DNA of 64,000 nt, from positions 114,972 through 178,971 of the forward strand of contig JAFYQF010000002.1 in NCBI GenBank assembly GCA_017559905.1. The letters are read 5' to 3'. Both the position numbers and the translations under genes were made by a program. Numbering within the stretch: position 1 is the stretch's first letter; the number at the start of each line of letters is the position of its first letter. Under the pieces are notes generated by a model that saw only the letters and a program-made list of their open reading frames with translations, had not been told where the DNA came from and ran no database searches. Below are positions 37,116 through 45,885 of this stretch, one piece after another. The stretch is from a bacterium (GTDB lineage Bacteria; Cyanobacteriota; Vampirovibrionia; Gastranaerophilales; Gastranaerophilaceae).

Positions 37116-38390
37116 TTAGTCAACTTTTCCATAAGCGGTTTCGTGTTCTTGTTGAATCATCTCGGCAAGGATTTTCTTCGCAGTTTCCAATTGAACATCA
37201 TTTCTATTCTTGATATCTTCTAACGTCAGCTTAACTTCAATATCTGGAGTTATACCTTTTTTATTAATATCAGCGCCATTTGGAGTTAGATATTTAGCAA
37301 TTGTCAAATTTAAACCTGTTTCGTTAGGCAAAGGTACAATCTTTTGCACCATACCTTTCCCAAAAGTCTTTGTACCAAGCAACTTGGCACGTTTATAATC
37401 TTTCAAAGCTCCTGACAAGATTTCGCTAGCACTTGCACTAGAACCATCAACAAGAACTATCAATGGTTTATCAATCTCTAACTCAATATTTTCAGCTTCG
37501 ATATCAAAACGATAATTATCACGTCCGACAATACTTACCAAATTACCTTTTGTAATAAACAAATTTGCTATAAAAACAGCGTTTGGTAGCAATCCACCAG
37601 TATTGCCTCGTAAATCAAGAATTAGACCTTCAGTATCTTTTGTCCTATCAATTGCTTCTATGAATTCGTTTGGAGTTGAAGTACCCAAAAAGCTCGAAAT
37701 CTGTATATATCCAATATTTTTGTCTACTGAACTTTTTACGGTTTTTATCTTAATCTCTTTTCGCATTACTTTTTTTAAAAACTTGTCTTTATCGCGCATT
37801 ATAGTAATGTTTACAACCGTATTTTCTGGACCTCTTACCAAATTCGCAACATCTGAAAGCGAAAGCCCATTAACATCTTTGCCATTTATATCAAGTATTA
37901 TATCTCCATTTTGCAGATTTGAAGCCTGCGCTGGAGTACCATCCATTACATTTATTATCTGAATTTTACCCGATATAGACGCAATATTCACTCCAATACC
38001 TGTAATTTTAGAATCTATAGAGCTATTTTGTTCGTTATATTCTGATTTGTCCATATATCTTGAATATGGGTCATCCAAACTCGCTAACATTGAATCTATA
38101 GCAACTTTTGCGTCTTCATCAGTTTTGATTTTGCCTCTATAGTGTTCTTTCCATCTATACCACGTTTGATGGTTTAAAGATTCGTCATAATAATTGTTTT
38201 TGACTGTAGTCCAAACATTTTCAAACAATTTTTGGCTTGAAACATGCTCATGATTTACCAAATCGGCAGAATTTGGAATCAACAAATTCGGATTTGGATT
38301 CATTACAAAATGATTTAGAGCTACCAACCCTGCAACCATAACTAAAAAACATATCACTTGACTTCTCTTCATACGAACATTTAACATCAA
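37116..38390 (-). CDS. ctpA: Carboxyl-terminal processing protease, S41 family
   Basis: 424 residues. An N-terminal membrane anchor or signal peptide (VICFLVMVAGLVALNHF), a PDZ domain (GVNIASISGKIQIINVMDGTPA ... NGDIILDINGKDV), then the serine/lysine protease core. Catalytic Ser is in DGSSASASEI and Lys in GTKTFGKGMVQK; the LDLRGNTGGLL strand is present. C-terminal processing proteases trim periplasmic or membrane proteins. The start is uncertain: TTG at 38390, ATG at 38387, with no visible ribosome binding site. The ctpA name reflects the family only. Confidence 0.93.
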   Translation of the reverse strand: MMLNVRMKRSQVICFLVMVAGLVALNHFVMNPNPNLLIPNSADLVNHEHVSSQKLFENVWTTVKNNYYDESLNHQTWYRWKEHYRGKIKTDEDAKVAIDSMLASLDDPYSRYMDKSEYNEQNSSIDSKITGIGVNIASISGKIQIINVMDGTPAQASNLQNGDIILDINGKDVNGLSLSDVANLVRGPENTVVNITIMRDKDKFLKKVMRKEIKIKTVKSSVDKNIGYIQISSFLGTSTPNEFIEAIDRTKDTEGLILDLRGNTGGLLPNAVFIANLFITKGNLVSIVGRDNYRFDIEAENIELEIDKPLIVLVDGSSASASEILSGALKDYKRAKLLGTKTFGKGMVQKIVPLPNETGLNLTIAKYLTPNGADINKKGITPDIEVKLTLEDIKNRNDVQLETAKKILAEMIQQEHETAYGKVD

Positions 38391-38437
38391 GAATTTTTTT
38401 TAATCAATATACTTTTTTAGTAGCCATAATGGATAAA

Positions 38438-39130
38438 TTACAATTCTTCAAAACCTGGTGAGGTCGCTGGTAAATTTCTATATCCATGATTTGATTTCAC
38501 TGTTTTTTTTATGTATTTGCTTGAATAATTACCTTTTTCAAACAAATCTTTCAATGTATTCTCTCTAACTACCAACGGATGTAATCTCTCATCACTTTCG
38601 GGGAACGCATCAACTATATCACACCACACTGAAGCTTCCATTGTCCAAGCATAGGTTTCTTCAGCTATTGAGTTATACTCATCTTGGTGCAAAGCTTCAT
38701 GAGCTAATAACGCTGCTATGGCACCAGGAGGCGCATCCTTGTGTTTTGGATTTATAAAAATATACAACCTACCACCTTTTTTCCAGCCTAATGCATCATA
38801 TTCAGCATAGTCTGTCCTAATTTGCCCTAAATCCTTGAACATTACCCTAATCGGCTTTTGCGAAAGATTATTACCTAAAATAGCCCTTCTCGAAAATTCA
38901 CCATTTGTGTTTTTCAACATATCCATCGCAACATAAAATATATGATCGTCACTAACTTCTTTATAGAAAGACTTTATGCGCTTTACAAATTCTGCATCGT
39001 ATTTTTTAGGATAATTGTCAGGAATTACGATTTCATCTTTTTTCAAAAATGCGTGCGCAGGCAAACTCACTGCCAACAAACTCACTGCCAACGCCATTTT
39101 TATTACATTTTTAAAATTTTTAATACCCAC
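38438..39130 (-). CDS. Secreted HExxH metallopeptidase-like protein
   Basis: 230 residues. Signal peptide at 1-28 (IKMALAVSLLAVSLPAHA), then a mature domain with HEALH (about residues 153-157 in IAALLAHEALHQDEYNSI) and an acidic helix EETYAW a few residues later that could give the third zinc ligand. This fits a small secreted gluzincin-like fold, family not identified. GTG start with GGAGG 6 bases before it. It lies 47 bases upstream of ctpA on the same strand, so both may handle the same periplasmic proteins. Confidence 0.65.
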   Translation of the reverse strand: MGIKNFKNVIKMALAVSLLAVSLPAHAFLKKDEIVIPDNYPKKYDAEFVKRIKSFYKEVSDDHIFYVAMDMLKNTNGEFSRRAILGNNLSQKPIRVMFKDLGQIRTDYAEYDALGWKKGGRLYIFINPKHKDAPPGAIAALLAHEALHQDEYNSIAEETYAWTMEASVWCDIVDAFPESDERLHPLVVRENTLKDLFEKGNYSSKYIKKTVKSNHGYRNLPATSPGFEEL

Positions 39131-39210
39131 TAATATCCTCCAGCTATTACTACACTATTAATAGTATACATATTGTATTATTAATAGCAAATTTATAAAA
39201 ATCAAATCCG

Positions 39211-40782
39211 CTAAACTTTTCTGTTTAACATAGCCAACTCTTTATACATTGATTTATATGTTTCGTTGGTATTTTCAAGAGATTCGGCATCTTTTATATA
39301 TTCAAATGCAGTTTTCACATCCCCGCTAGTCTTATACAAACGGCTCATCTCTGCATAATATGCAGGATTATTTATATCGTAAAAAATAGCACGTTTCATA
39401 CATTCTACTGCTTCTTCGATGTCATTTTCATGCTCTCTTACTAATGCCAAATAATAATACCCAGCAGAGCAATTTATATCACAAGCAATTGCAGATTGAG
39501 CATAAAGTTTTGTCTTTTCAAAATCCCCACTCGCCATAGCTGCTGATGCCCCACAAATATAAGCATCTATTAGCCTATCATTTTGCTCAATAAGTTTGTC
39601 CACCAAAGAAATCGCTTCTGCAAACTTTTTCTCTTTTACGTAAACATTCGCAAAGTCTAGCATATACGAAATATTTTGCGGGTTCTTATCAGTCAAATCG
39701 CGCAATATCGCTTCTGCCTTATCAAAATTCAAAAGTTCAGCATAAACCCTTGCCAACGCAGACATCGTAAACCCATCATCAGGAATATTCTTTAAATTTG
39801 TTTCTAATATTGCTTGCGCACCTAAAAAGTCCTTATCTTCAAATTTCAACAACGCTTTTAATATGCAAGTTTGCGAATGAACAGGCGACAAGTCCAATAT
39901 ATAATCAACTTCACTCTTTGCTTTATCAAAATCTTTCTGTCTATAGTACAGATAAGCCAAAGAATATCTATAATCAACATTTTCAGGCTCTAAACCTATC
40001 GCTTTTTTATAAGCTGATTGAGCCTCGTCAAGCCAACCATTCAAATAATAAGCATTTGCCAAATTATAAAGATATAATGCATTATTCTTATTCAGAGCAG
40101 AAGCTTTTGAAAAATATTTTATTGCAGATGTAAAATCATCTAACTCCAACGCAAAAAGACCTAAATAATTAAGTACATCTTCACTTTCAGTAACTCTTTC
40201 CAAACCTTTAAAAATTTTGTATGAATCTTCAAAATTATTAACATCAAAAAGAATTTTGCCTTTCAAAATTTGCGCATCATCGTTTTCAGAATTAATTTTT
40301 TCTAAAATTTCTAAAGCCTTATCCAAATCGCCTTTTCCATAACAAACCCTAGCATACTCAATCATTACATAATCATCAACTGGATTAGTTTTAATATACT
40401 TTTCTATTTCTTCAAACTCTTTTAATTCAGACAAAATATTTATTAACGAAACCAAACTCTTTGGAGAAGCTTCTATCGTATAGATTTTTTCAGCTATAGT
40501 TTTTGCTGACTCGTAATTCTTTTGACGAACATATAACTCTTTTAATAATTTATACGCATCCAAATGCATAGAATTTTTTACAAGGACTTTTTCCAAGTAT
40601 TTTTCAGCCCTTTGGTAATTGTGCAACTGAAAATATAAATCACCTAATTGATAAAGAATCTCAATATTGTCAATTTCAGTTTCTAATGTCTTATAAAGCA
40701 TCTCTATAGCTTGTTTATAGCAACCTTGCGCCTTCAAATCAAAAGCCTGTTTTATATAATCTAAAACTTCTCTATCTTGCAT
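39211..40782 (-). CDS. Tetratricopeptide-repeat (TPR) protein
   Basis: 523 residues of about twelve TPR units with the classic spacing (for example YQLGDLYFQLHNYQRAEKYL, YLYNLANAYYLNGWLDEAQS, YYYLALVREHENDIEEAVEC). TPR proteins are protein-binding scaffolds. No signal peptide or other domain, so it should be cytoplasmic. GAGGG upstream of the ATG. It follows the FtsB-like gene by 12 bases, hinting at a division or envelope complex. Confidence 0.85.
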   Translation of the reverse strand: MQDREVLDYIKQAFDLKAQGCYKQAIEMLYKTLETEIDNIEILYQLGDLYFQLHNYQRAEKYLEKVLVKNSMHLDAYKLLKELYVRQKNYESAKTIAEKIYTIEASPKSLVSLINILSELKEFEEIEKYIKTNPVDDYVMIEYARVCYGKGDLDKALEILEKINSENDDAQILKGKILFDVNNFEDSYKIFKGLERVTESEDVLNYLGLFALELDDFTSAIKYFSKASALNKNNALYLYNLANAYYLNGWLDEAQSAYKKAIGLEPENVDYRYSLAYLYYRQKDFDKAKSEVDYILDLSPVHSQTCILKALLKFEDKDFLGAQAILETNLKNIPDDGFTMSALARVYAELLNFDKAEAILRDLTDKNPQNISYMLDFANVYVKEKKFAEAISLVDKLIEQNDRLIDAYICGASAAMASGDFEKTKLYAQSAIACDINCSAGYYYLALVREHENDIEEAVECMKRAIFYDINNPAYYAEMSRLYKTSGDVKTAFEYIKDAESLENTNETYKSMYKELAMLNRKV

Positions 40783-40794
40783 AATCCCTCTTGA

Positions 40795-41229
40795 TTAATA
40801 TTTTTTATTTTGCGTCTCTTCTTCCTTTGGCTCTGACTTATTGATGATTACTAACACCTCATCTTCCCCAGCCATTTTTAAGTTATTTCTAGCAATTTCT
40901 TCCAAAGATGTTGTAGTTGAAAACTCTTTGATATCTTCTTTCAAAGCTCTATTCTTCATTTCTGCATCATCTCTAACTTTTTCCAAAGTTTTTATTTTAG
41001 CCTTGTAAGAAATCGTTTTTGAGATATTCAATATCGCACCAAATCCAACCTGAATCAAACAGAATAGCAACACAATAGTCAAAAAAGAATAATAAAAACC
41101 TTTTTTAACCTTGTCCTTACGCATTTTTTTCTTCTTCACCTTTGCAACTTTTTGTTCTTCTGCAACAGGCGAATAGCGAATACTTTCTTGCATTTCAGGG
41201 TTATTTAAATTATCATCAGGAGTTGTCAA
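40795..41229 (-). CDS. FtsB/DivIC-like septum formation protein
   Basis: 144 residues. A cytoplasmic Lys-rich stretch (VAKVKKKKMRKDKVKKG) is followed by a single membrane span (FYYSFLTIVLLFCLIQVGFG, about 46-65) and a short periplasmic coiled coil (KAKIKTLEKVRDDAEMKNRA), ending in conserved ARNNLKMAGEDEVLVI. This is the DivIC/FtsB pattern, a partner of FtsL in the divisome. An FtsL-like gene is found at 45222. The C-terminal tail is unusually acidic. Confidence 0.82.
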   Translation of the reverse strand: MTTPDDNLNNPEMQESIRYSPVAEEQKVAKVKKKKMRKDKVKKGFYYSFLTIVLLFCLIQVGFGAILNISKTISYKAKIKTLEKVRDDAEMKNRALKEDIKEFSTTTSLEEIARNNLKMAGEDEVLVIINKSEPKEEETQNKKY

Positions 41230-41324
41230 TGATACCTCACTTTATAATAACAACACGCACGAATACGTCTAGTACTTATATTATAAACTAAATACGCCCT
41301 ACTAACAATTATTTGTTAATAAAT

Positions 41325-42218
41325 TTACAATTTAAATTTTGTAGAAAATTCCAACTGCGACCAAGTCCGTCCGCTAGTGATATCTTGAGTTGTTTTAGCA
41401 CCAACTTGCAATCTTATTCTGTCTATATCCTTATTTCCAAGCGGATTTACTGACAATACCAACTCTCCAGAACGCCTGTTCCTTGTAATATCAGCAGACA
41501 AGACTTCTTGTATAGCAAATATATTATTAAATTTTAACTCTGGAACAATACTGAAATTATCAGTTTGAATTTGCGAAACAGTCATATTATTCTTCTTATA
41601 ACTTGATTTTAAAGAAAAATATTTACTATCATATTTCGTGAACAGGCTTGTAGCATTTTCAATTTGTCCTAAAGTAGAAGATTCCGTATCGAAAGAAGTC
41701 CCAACAGACCAATTACCATAACGACTATTATAGACACCCTCATACTTTCCACTTTTTGAGGCAATCCTATACTCTTCAGCTCTATATTTTGCAATAGTCA
41801 AAGAATTTGGGGCTTTACTTGGAACATATTTTTTCGTTACAAATAAAGAATTATGTTCATCAGCCATCATTTGAGGAGTTCTTATATCAAGCGTAAATTT
41901 TGTATAATCATCCATATACAAAACATCTTCTGCACCCTCAACAAACTCTGTATAACCTTTTAATGTTGTAGTTTTCAAGACAACAGACTCTCCATCATCA
42001 GGCAACAAATCAATTTCTTCTTCTACTTTTTCCGTTTTATCTTTATTTTTTTTAGCTTTTTTATCTTGTTTTTCAGTAGTTACAGCCCCATCCTCATCTT
42101 CAGGAATTGCCCATATAAAGATATTCGGTAACTTTTCATCCTCAACAACAGTAACTTCTGAAAAAACCGGGGAACTTGACATCAATATTAGACAAAGTAA
42201 TATAACTACTCTCTTCAT
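41325..42218 (-). CDS. Exported envelope protein, probable outer-membrane beta-rich protein
   Basis: 297 residues. Signal peptide 1-21 (KRVVILLCLILMSSSPVFS), then an acidic/Lys-rich stretch (40-75) and a beta-strand-rich domain ending FSTKFKL, as outer-membrane barrels do. Alternating-residue strands are visible in GKYEGVYNSRYGNWSVGTSF, LKSSYKKNNMTVSQI and LSADITRNRRSGELVLSV. Too short for a full large barrel, so a small barrel or a periplasmic jelly-roll are both possible. Neighbour of the FtsB-like gene but separated by 95 bases. Confidence 0.55.
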   Translation of the reverse strand: MKRVVILLCLILMSSSPVFSEVTVVEDEKLPNIFIWAIPEDEDGAVTTEKQDKKAKKNKDKTEKVEEEIDLLPDDGESVVLKTTTLKGYTEFVEGAEDVLYMDDYTKFTLDIRTPQMMADEHNSLFVTKKYVPSKAPNSLTIAKYRAEEYRIASKSGKYEGVYNSRYGNWSVGTSFDTESSTLGQIENATSLFTKYDSKYFSLKSSYKKNNMTVSQIQTDNFSIVPELKFNNIFAIQEVLSADITRNRRSGELVLSVNPLGNKDIDRIRLQVGAKTTQDITSGRTWSQLEFSTKFKL

Positions 42219-42342
42219 ACTTTAATTTTACTCTTTTATTTTTTACTAGTCAATCGTCTTTATTATGCATTTACCCTTGAATTTAAAATTTGCTCATGAT
42301 ATCCTTTATATGCTGATTTATAAATTAGAAAGAAGGAAGATA

Positions 42343-43806
42343 ATGGAAGAAGTAAGAGTCAGAATTGCACCGTCACCAAGCGGTAATCTACACGTAGGAA
42401 CAGCAAGAACTGCGTTGTTCAACTACTTATTTGCTAAAAAAAATAATGGTAAATTCGTTTTAAGAATTGAAGACACAGACGCTGAACGTACTAGCCAAGA
42501 ATACATCGACAACATTTTTGATAGCTTAAAAGCTCTTGGACTAAACTGGGATGAAGGTCCTGACGTTGGCGGTCCTTACGGCCCTTATACACAATCCGAA
42601 AGATTTGATATTTATCCAAAATACGTACAAGAATTATTAGACAAAGGTTTTGCTTACGAATGCTTCTGCACACCAGAAGAACTTGAAGCTGAAAAAGAAG
42701 AAGCTTCTGCTAACAAAAAACCTTATGTTTACACAAAAAAATGTGAAAACCTAACTGATGAAGAAAAAGCAAAACTTCGTGCAGAAGGCAGAAAACCAGC
42801 AATCAGATTCAACATTGCAAAAGCACAAAAAGCATTCCACAAAGATTCAATGCTTGTATTCGATGATTTGGTAAAAGGTGAATTACACGTAGACACAGAC
42901 CTTTTAGGTGATTTCGTAATTTTAAAATCAAACGGAACTCCTACTTACAACTTTGCTGTTGTAATTGATGATATGCTTATGAAAATCTCACACGTTATCC
43001 GTGGAGAAGACCATATCTCTAACACTTTCAAACAAATTCTTATATTTGAAGCTCTAGGAGCAGAAGTTCCTAAATTCGGTCACTTGGGTATGATTCTTGC
43101 TCCAGACAGAAGCAAACTATCAAAACGTCACGGCGCAACTGCAGTTTCTGAATTCGTAGAAAAAGGCTACCTAACAGATGCTCTAATCAACTTTGTTGCA
43201 CTTTTAGGTTGGGCACCATCTGACGGACAAGAAGTTAAATCTGTAGACGCAATTGCTCAAGACTTTAGAATTAACGAAATTTCGTCTTCTAACTCAATCT
43301 TTGAGTACGACAAATTAAATTGGATGAACAGCCACTATATTAAAATGCTTCCAATTGAAGAACTTAAAGAAAGACTTAAACCATATTTAACAAAGTATGA
43401 TCTTACAGAACTTTCTGATACTGAATACACTAGAATGGTTGAAATAACTTATGAACCACTAACATTACTTTCAGACATAACTGACGCTGTGCCGTATTTC
43501 TTCGGCGATTCAGTTGAAATAGACGAACAAACTCAAACTGAAGTAATTGATACAGAAGCATCTCAAGATGTTCTAAAAGCATTCGTTGAACAAGCTCAAG
43601 ATTGGACTTGGACAGAAGAAAATCTTCACGAAAAACTTGAAGTTTTCAGAGGCGAATTCAAAGAAAAAGGAATCAAACCAAAGGCTACAATGTGGGCTAT
43701 TAGAGCTGCAATAACAGGCAGAACTCGTGGCGCTGATATGACTGCAACACTAGCTATTATCGGAAAAGATAAAGCTATAAAACGTGCAAAAGCAGCTATT
43801 AAATAG
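42343..43806 (+). CDS. gltX: Glutamate--tRNA ligase
   Basis: About 487 residues. GltX charges tRNA-Glu and, in organisms using GatCAB, also tRNA-Gln. The HIGH-like motif is in APSPSGNLHVGTARTA, the KMSKS-like motif in DRSKLSKRHGATAVSE. Other marks are VIRGEDHISNT and EGPDVGGPYGPYTQSER. The ATG at 42343 with AGAAGGAAG upstream is the correct start; the frame can be read 26 codons further back but without family similarity. Confidence 0.97.
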   Translation: MEEVRVRIAPSPSGNLHVGTARTALFNYLFAKKNNGKFVLRIEDTDAERTSQEYIDNIFDSLKALGLNWDEGPDVGGPYGPYTQSERFDIYPKYVQELLDKGFAYECFCTPEELEAEKEEASANKKPYVYTKKCENLTDEEKAKLRAEGRKPAIRFNIAKAQKAFHKDSMLVFDDLVKGELHVDTDLLGDFVILKSNGTPTYNFAVVIDDMLMKISHVIRGEDHISNTFKQILIFEALGAEVPKFGHLGMILAPDRSKLSKRHGATAVSEFVEKGYLTDALINFVALLGWAPSDGQEVKSVDAIAQDFRINEISSSNSIFEYDKLNWMNSHYIKMLPIEELKERLKPYLTKYDLTELSDTEYTRMVEITYEPLTLLSDITDAVPYFFGDSVEIDEQTQTEVIDTEASQDVLKAFVEQAQDWTWTEENLHEKLEVFRGEFKEKGIKPKATMWAIRAAITGRTRGADMTATLAIIGKDKAIKRAKAAIK

Positions 43807-43836
43807 CTTTTAGAAACTATATTAACAAATGTAACA

Positions 43837-43874
43837 AACGACCTTCTAAAAATTAAAGTTTTTAGAAGGTTGTT
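43837..43874 (+). terminator. gltX hairpin overlapping a promoter
   Basis: AACGACCTTCTAAAAA pairs with TTTTTAGAAGGTTGTT (16 bp) around a 6-base loop. No T-run follows, so it is a weak candidate terminator; the right arm overlaps the sigma-28-like promoter at 43854. Confidence 0.55.
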
Positions 43875-43881
43875 CCGTATA
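43854..43881 (+). promoter_or_regulatory. Sigma-28-like promoter of the 83-aa gene
   Basis: TAAA at 43854-43857 and TCCGTATA at 43874-43881, with a 16-base spacer. It begins TAAAGTTTTTAGAA exactly like the site at 45820. It lies 87 bases before the ATG. Confidence 0.45.
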
Positions 43882-43968
43882 TATGGATATATTAATGGGT
43901 TGCACGAGTTCGGTATTAAAAATGGGAGTATAAAAAGCACAATACCGACAGAAACAAAGGAGTACATC

Positions 43969-44220
43969 ATGGCATTAGCAAAAAGAGCAATGGAGACAAA
44001 AAATTTGGCAGAAGTTCTTGACTTTTTCACTGCAGAAGAAGTTCAAAACAATTTAACATTTTTGATGGTTGCGGATTCAATCTTAACAAAGAGTGCGGAA
44101 AAACCAACAACAGTAGTAAAAGTTATCGATGATGTGGATGATAACAATGTTATTTACTACACAAATGAGAAATTTTTAGAAGTTTTAGACCAATATGGTT
44201 TAGATGGCTTTATTTATTAA
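43969..44220 (+). CDS. Hypothetical 83-aa protein
   Basis: Not recognised. Small acidic, helical at the start (ALAKRAMETKNLAEVLDFFT) and beta at the end (TVVKVIDDVDDNNVIYY). The ATG at 43969 has AAGGAG six bases upstream; the longer frame from 43870 adds an unlikely N-terminus. It sits between gltX and rsmH and has its own sigma-28-like promoter. Confidence 0.6.
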   Translation: MALAKRAMETKNLAEVLDFFTAEEVQNNLTFLMVADSILTKSAEKPTTVVKVIDDVDDNNVIYYTNEKFLEVLDQYGLDGFIY

Positions 44221-44243
44221 TATTAGCATGCTAAAATTCTAGT

Positions 44244-45176
44244 ATGGAATTTAAGCATTACACAGTTATGAAAAATGAAGCAGTTGATGCGCTTGAATGC
44301 AAAAGCGGTCTGGTTTATGTTGATTGTACTCTTGGGGGAGGCGGTCACAGCGAACTCATTTTGAAAAGAATACAACCGGACGGAAAACTAATAGCATTCG
44401 ACGTCGATCAAGACGCTATTGATGCTGCTTCAGAAAGGCTAAAAGATTACCAAAACAACTTATTCATAGTCAAATCCTCCTATATTGACATCAAACGGAC
44501 ATTCGCTAATCTCGGGGTTAATAAAATTACTGGCGGTGTCCTGTTTGATTTGGGGGCTAGTTACCACCAATTCAACAAAGCTGAAAGAGGATTTTCTTTT
44601 TCAAAAGAAGCTCCGCTCGACATGAGATTTAACCAAGATGCAGATTTTTCAGCCTACGACGTTGTTAACACGTACTCTGAAAACGATTTGGTTCAAATAT
44701 TCTCTGAATACGGAGAAGAAAGATTTTCCAAAAGGATTGCCAAAAAGATTGTCGAAGAACGCAAAATCAAACCAATTAAGACTACAACTGAACTGGCAAA
44801 CCTAATCGTAAATTGCACTCCAAAAGTCAAATCTTCAATACATCCTGCCACTAGAGTTTTCCAAGCTATAAGGATTGAAGTTAACCAAGAGTTAACAAAT
44901 GTAAAAAATACGTTGAATGATGTGTTGGATTTATTAGAGGTTGGTGCTATAATAAGTGTAATAAGTTTTCACTCGCTTGAAGACAGGTTAGTGAAAAACA
45001 TATTCAGATATCACTCGCAAAAGTGCCACTGCGAACCAAACCAAATGATTTGCAAGTGTCCACCACCAAAACTAGAACTAGTAAACAAAAAACCAATAAT
45101 GGCGAGTGACGGGGAGATTAGAGAGAATCCGCCATCAAGAAGCGCAAAATTAAGAATCGCAAGATGTATAAACTAA
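44244..45176 (+). CDS. rsmH: 16S rRNA (cytosine(1402)-N4)-methyltransferase
   Basis: 310 residues. RsmH (MraW) methylates C1402 of 16S rRNA with SAM. Signatures: N-terminal HYTVMKNEAVDAL, DCTLGGGGHSELIL (SAM site), GVLFDLGASYHQFNKAERGF, LDMRFNQ and ISFHSLEDRLVKNIF, plus a zinc-like Cys/His cluster near 260 (HSQKCHCEPNQMICKCPPP). It starts an mra-type cell-division cluster but only an FtsL-like gene follows. Confidence 0.96.
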   Translation: MEFKHYTVMKNEAVDALECKSGLVYVDCTLGGGGHSELILKRIQPDGKLIAFDVDQDAIDAASERLKDYQNNLFIVKSSYIDIKRTFANLGVNKITGGVLFDLGASYHQFNKAERGFSFSKEAPLDMRFNQDADFSAYDVVNTYSENDLVQIFSEYGEERFSKRIAKKIVEERKIKPIKTTTELANLIVNCTPKVKSSIHPATRVFQAIRIEVNQELTNVKNTLNDVLDLLEVGAIISVISFHSLEDRLVKNIFRYHSQKCHCEPNQMICKCPPPKLELVNKKPIMASDGEIRENPPSRSAKLRIARCIN

Positions 45177-45221
45177 AAAGCGGAATAGTATAAAAGAAAA
45201 ATTTTTCAGACTACTAAATAG

Positions 45222-45701
45222 TTGGGGAACAAAAAATTGAATACAGCTAGAGTAAGACAAGATCAACAAAATTATTCTTATACAAATATGGGCTATATGG
45301 AAAGCCCAATAAATCAAGCACCCGTTATCGAAGGTCGCTTTTACTACGACAAGGACAACTTGGTGAAAGAAATGGCAATCAGAAGAATCAACAAAACTTT
45401 ATGTGGGCTTTTGACAATGCTTATATGCGTAACATTTATGAGCTACTATTTTGCAATGACAAACGAAGTTTCTCTAAACAAACTTCGCCGTCAGATAACA
45501 ACACTGAATGAAGAAAACGCAGAACTCCAAAACCAACTTGATAGATTAAAATCATTCAACAACGTTGATACTAAAATGGAACAGTACAATTTGTTATCAA
45601 AAGCAGCTAAAGTTATTGAAGTTCCAGCAATCGCTGCAACAACTCAAATAGAAAAAAGCCAAAACACAACCGCTGCGTTTAGTTGGGCAATTGGTTACTA
45701 A
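45222..45701 (+). CDS. FtsL-like division protein
   Basis: 159 residues. A short cytoplasmic part, one membrane span (LCGLLTMLICVTFMSYYFAM, about 62-82) and a leucine-zipper-like coiled coil (VSLNKLRRQITTLNEENAEL) fit FtsL, and the position right after rsmH is the standard ftsL place. The start is uncertain: TTG at 45222 or TTG at 45237, both weakly supported. ftsI and murE, usual neighbours, are absent; a terminator follows. Confidence 0.7.
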   Translation: MGNKKLNTARVRQDQQNYSYTNMGYMESPINQAPVIEGRFYYDKDNLVKEMAIRRINKTLCGLLTMLICVTFMSYYFAMTNEVSLNKLRRQITTLNEENAELQNQLDRLKSFNNVDTKMEQYNLLSKAAKVIEVPAIAATTQIEKSQNTTAAFSWAIGY

Positions 45702-45719
45702 AAAATTTAAGGTTTACAC

Positions 45720-45754
45720 AAAGGCGACAGTTAAAATTTAACTGTCGCCTTTTT
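45720..45754 (+). terminator. Terminator of the rsmH-ftsL operon
   Basis: AAAGGCGACAGTTAAA pairs perfectly with TTTAACTGTCGCCTTT (16 bp), followed by a T-run. Confidence 0.88.
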
Positions 45755-45819
45755 ATTGGAATAGTTATACTTTTGTATAAACTTTCCCATACTAAAGTAT
45801 GAATTTTTGTAAAGAATAT

Positions 45820-45847
45820 TAAAGTTTTTAGAAACATGTGCCGTTAT
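45820..45847 (+). promoter_or_regulatory. Sigma-28-like promoter of the HD-GYP-like gene
   Basis: TAAA at 45820-45823 and GCCGTTAT at 45840-45847, spacer 16 bases. It lies 38 bases before the ATG at 45886. Confidence 0.5.
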
Positions 45848-45885
45848 AGAGTATAAAGGTAGTAAAGAAGAAGGCATGAGATCGC

